A program made the translations under genes and the position numbers. 5,681 nt of DNA from Bacillota bacterium (GTDB lineage: Bacteria; Bacillota; Clostridia; Oscillospirales; Ruminococcaceae). This document shows, piece after piece, positions 5,296 to 5,681 of this stretch. The stretch spans positions 1 to 5,681 of the forward strand of contig JAEWNU010000102.1 of the NCBI GenBank assembly GCA_023456995.1, read 5' to 3'. The first letter of the stretch is position 1; every line of letters begins with the position of its first letter. The notes below the pieces were generated by a model. That model made no database searches, was not told the origin of the DNA, and was given only the letters and a program-made list of their open reading frames with translations.

Positions 5296-5681
5296 TTAAT
5301 AGCGTATTCTGGGTAAATTAGCATCACTGGATAGGTTTGAAAAGCTGTAAAGCACCAGAACATCCTGTATCTGTTCAGTCTTGATTATCTCATTGACGCC
5401 CTTTGGCAGCGAGCGCAGATCAACCACTACTACCTTGCGGTAGTTCTGAGTCAGAAACGGCACAAAGCAGTTAGCATAAGAGTCTTTTATAACCATAATG
5501 CTACCTTCGGGGGCGCTGTCATTTTTAATTACCGTTACGCCGTTATTGGCGTGCAAAAACAACGCATATTTATCCCGTGTATCCAGTGCTTTTGCATCAT
5601 ACATTGAATCGAAAGCCGCACCGTCAATCGTAACGCTGTTCACCGGCAAATCGTACCAGTTGACGGCATCCGCTACTGCAT
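5296..5681 (-). CDS. DHHW-family protein, C-terminal fragment (runs off right edge)
   Basis: The last 127 codons of a gene whose frame stays open to the window edge. The segment includes SMYDAKALDTRDKYALFLHA, then IMVIKDSYANCFVPFLTQNY and RKVVVVDLRSL, then DVLVLYSFSNLSSDANL near the end. This 'KDSYAN.fvPFL..hY..i.viDlRy...VL.lYn..n' pattern is the C-terminal part of the DHHW proteins common in Clostridia, which resemble the SGNH-like AlgX/AlgJ group. In that comparison the Asp-Ser of KDSYAN would be near an active-site loop. Such genes often adjoin MBOAT acyltransferases, which suggests a role in acylating a surface polymer, but no partner gene is in view and the function is unproven. The DHHW motif itself lies outside the window. 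An internal TTG at 5649-5647 is not the start, because the upstream codons encode plausible family sequence. TAA at 5298-5296 lies against the terminator. Confidence 0.85.
   Translation of the reverse strand, partial: AVADAVNWYDLPVNSVTIDGAAFDSMYDAKALDTRDKYALFLHANNGVTVIKNDSAPEGSIMVIKDSYANCFVPFLTQNYRKVVVVDLRSLPKGVNEIIKTEQIQDVLVLYSFSNLSSDANLPRIRY

Overview
The window looks like ordinary chromosomal DNA from a low- to mid-G+C Firmicute of the class Clostridia, probably a gut Oscillospiraceae/Ruminococcaceae-type organism. This is inferred from gene content: a DHHW-family protein, a DUF378 mini-membrane protein, a short DacF-like D-Ala-D-Ala carboxypeptidase and strong AGGAGG-type ribosome binding sites. 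Several genes use GTG starts, and coding DNA is near-balanced in G+C while spacers are AT-rich. No rRNA, tRNA, CRISPR array, insertion sequence or phage gene is visible.

Left part (1-2548, minus strand): a tight run reading right to left of rmuC, an HD-domain phosphohydrolase, a YbaK/EbsC-type Cys-tRNA deacylase and the first 24 codons of a cyclophilin peptidyl-prolyl isomerase that leaves the window. rmuC and the HD gene overlap by ATGA, and the HD and ybaK genes are 4 bases apart, so these three are almost certainly one transcript. The cyclophilin follows after 62 bases and may be co-transcribed. The theme is housekeeping quality control: DNA-rearrangement suppression, nucleotide hydrolysis, mischarged-tRNA clearance and protein folding.

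Middle (2549-3953): a divergent spacer with a plausible minus-strand promoter for rmuC, then a plus-strand cytosolic patatin-like acyl hydrolase. A near-perfect 15-bp stem-loop ends it and can act in both directions, because a small two-helix DUF378 membrane protein converges on it from the right.

Right part (3954-5681): a 288-base AT-rich spacer with no gene but with a GC-richer islet able to form two hairpins. It is followed by a good sigma-A-type promoter driving a membrane-anchored D,D-carboxypeptidase of peptidoglycan metabolism. That gene ends against a 16-bp-stem bidirectional terminator shared with a convergent DHHW-family gene that runs off the right edge.

Nothing here amounts to a clearly new system. 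The best leads are the two-hairpin islet at about 4087-4137 and an SGA in place of the usual SxN motif in the carboxypeptidase. Family assignments come from recognising motifs by eye, with no database search.
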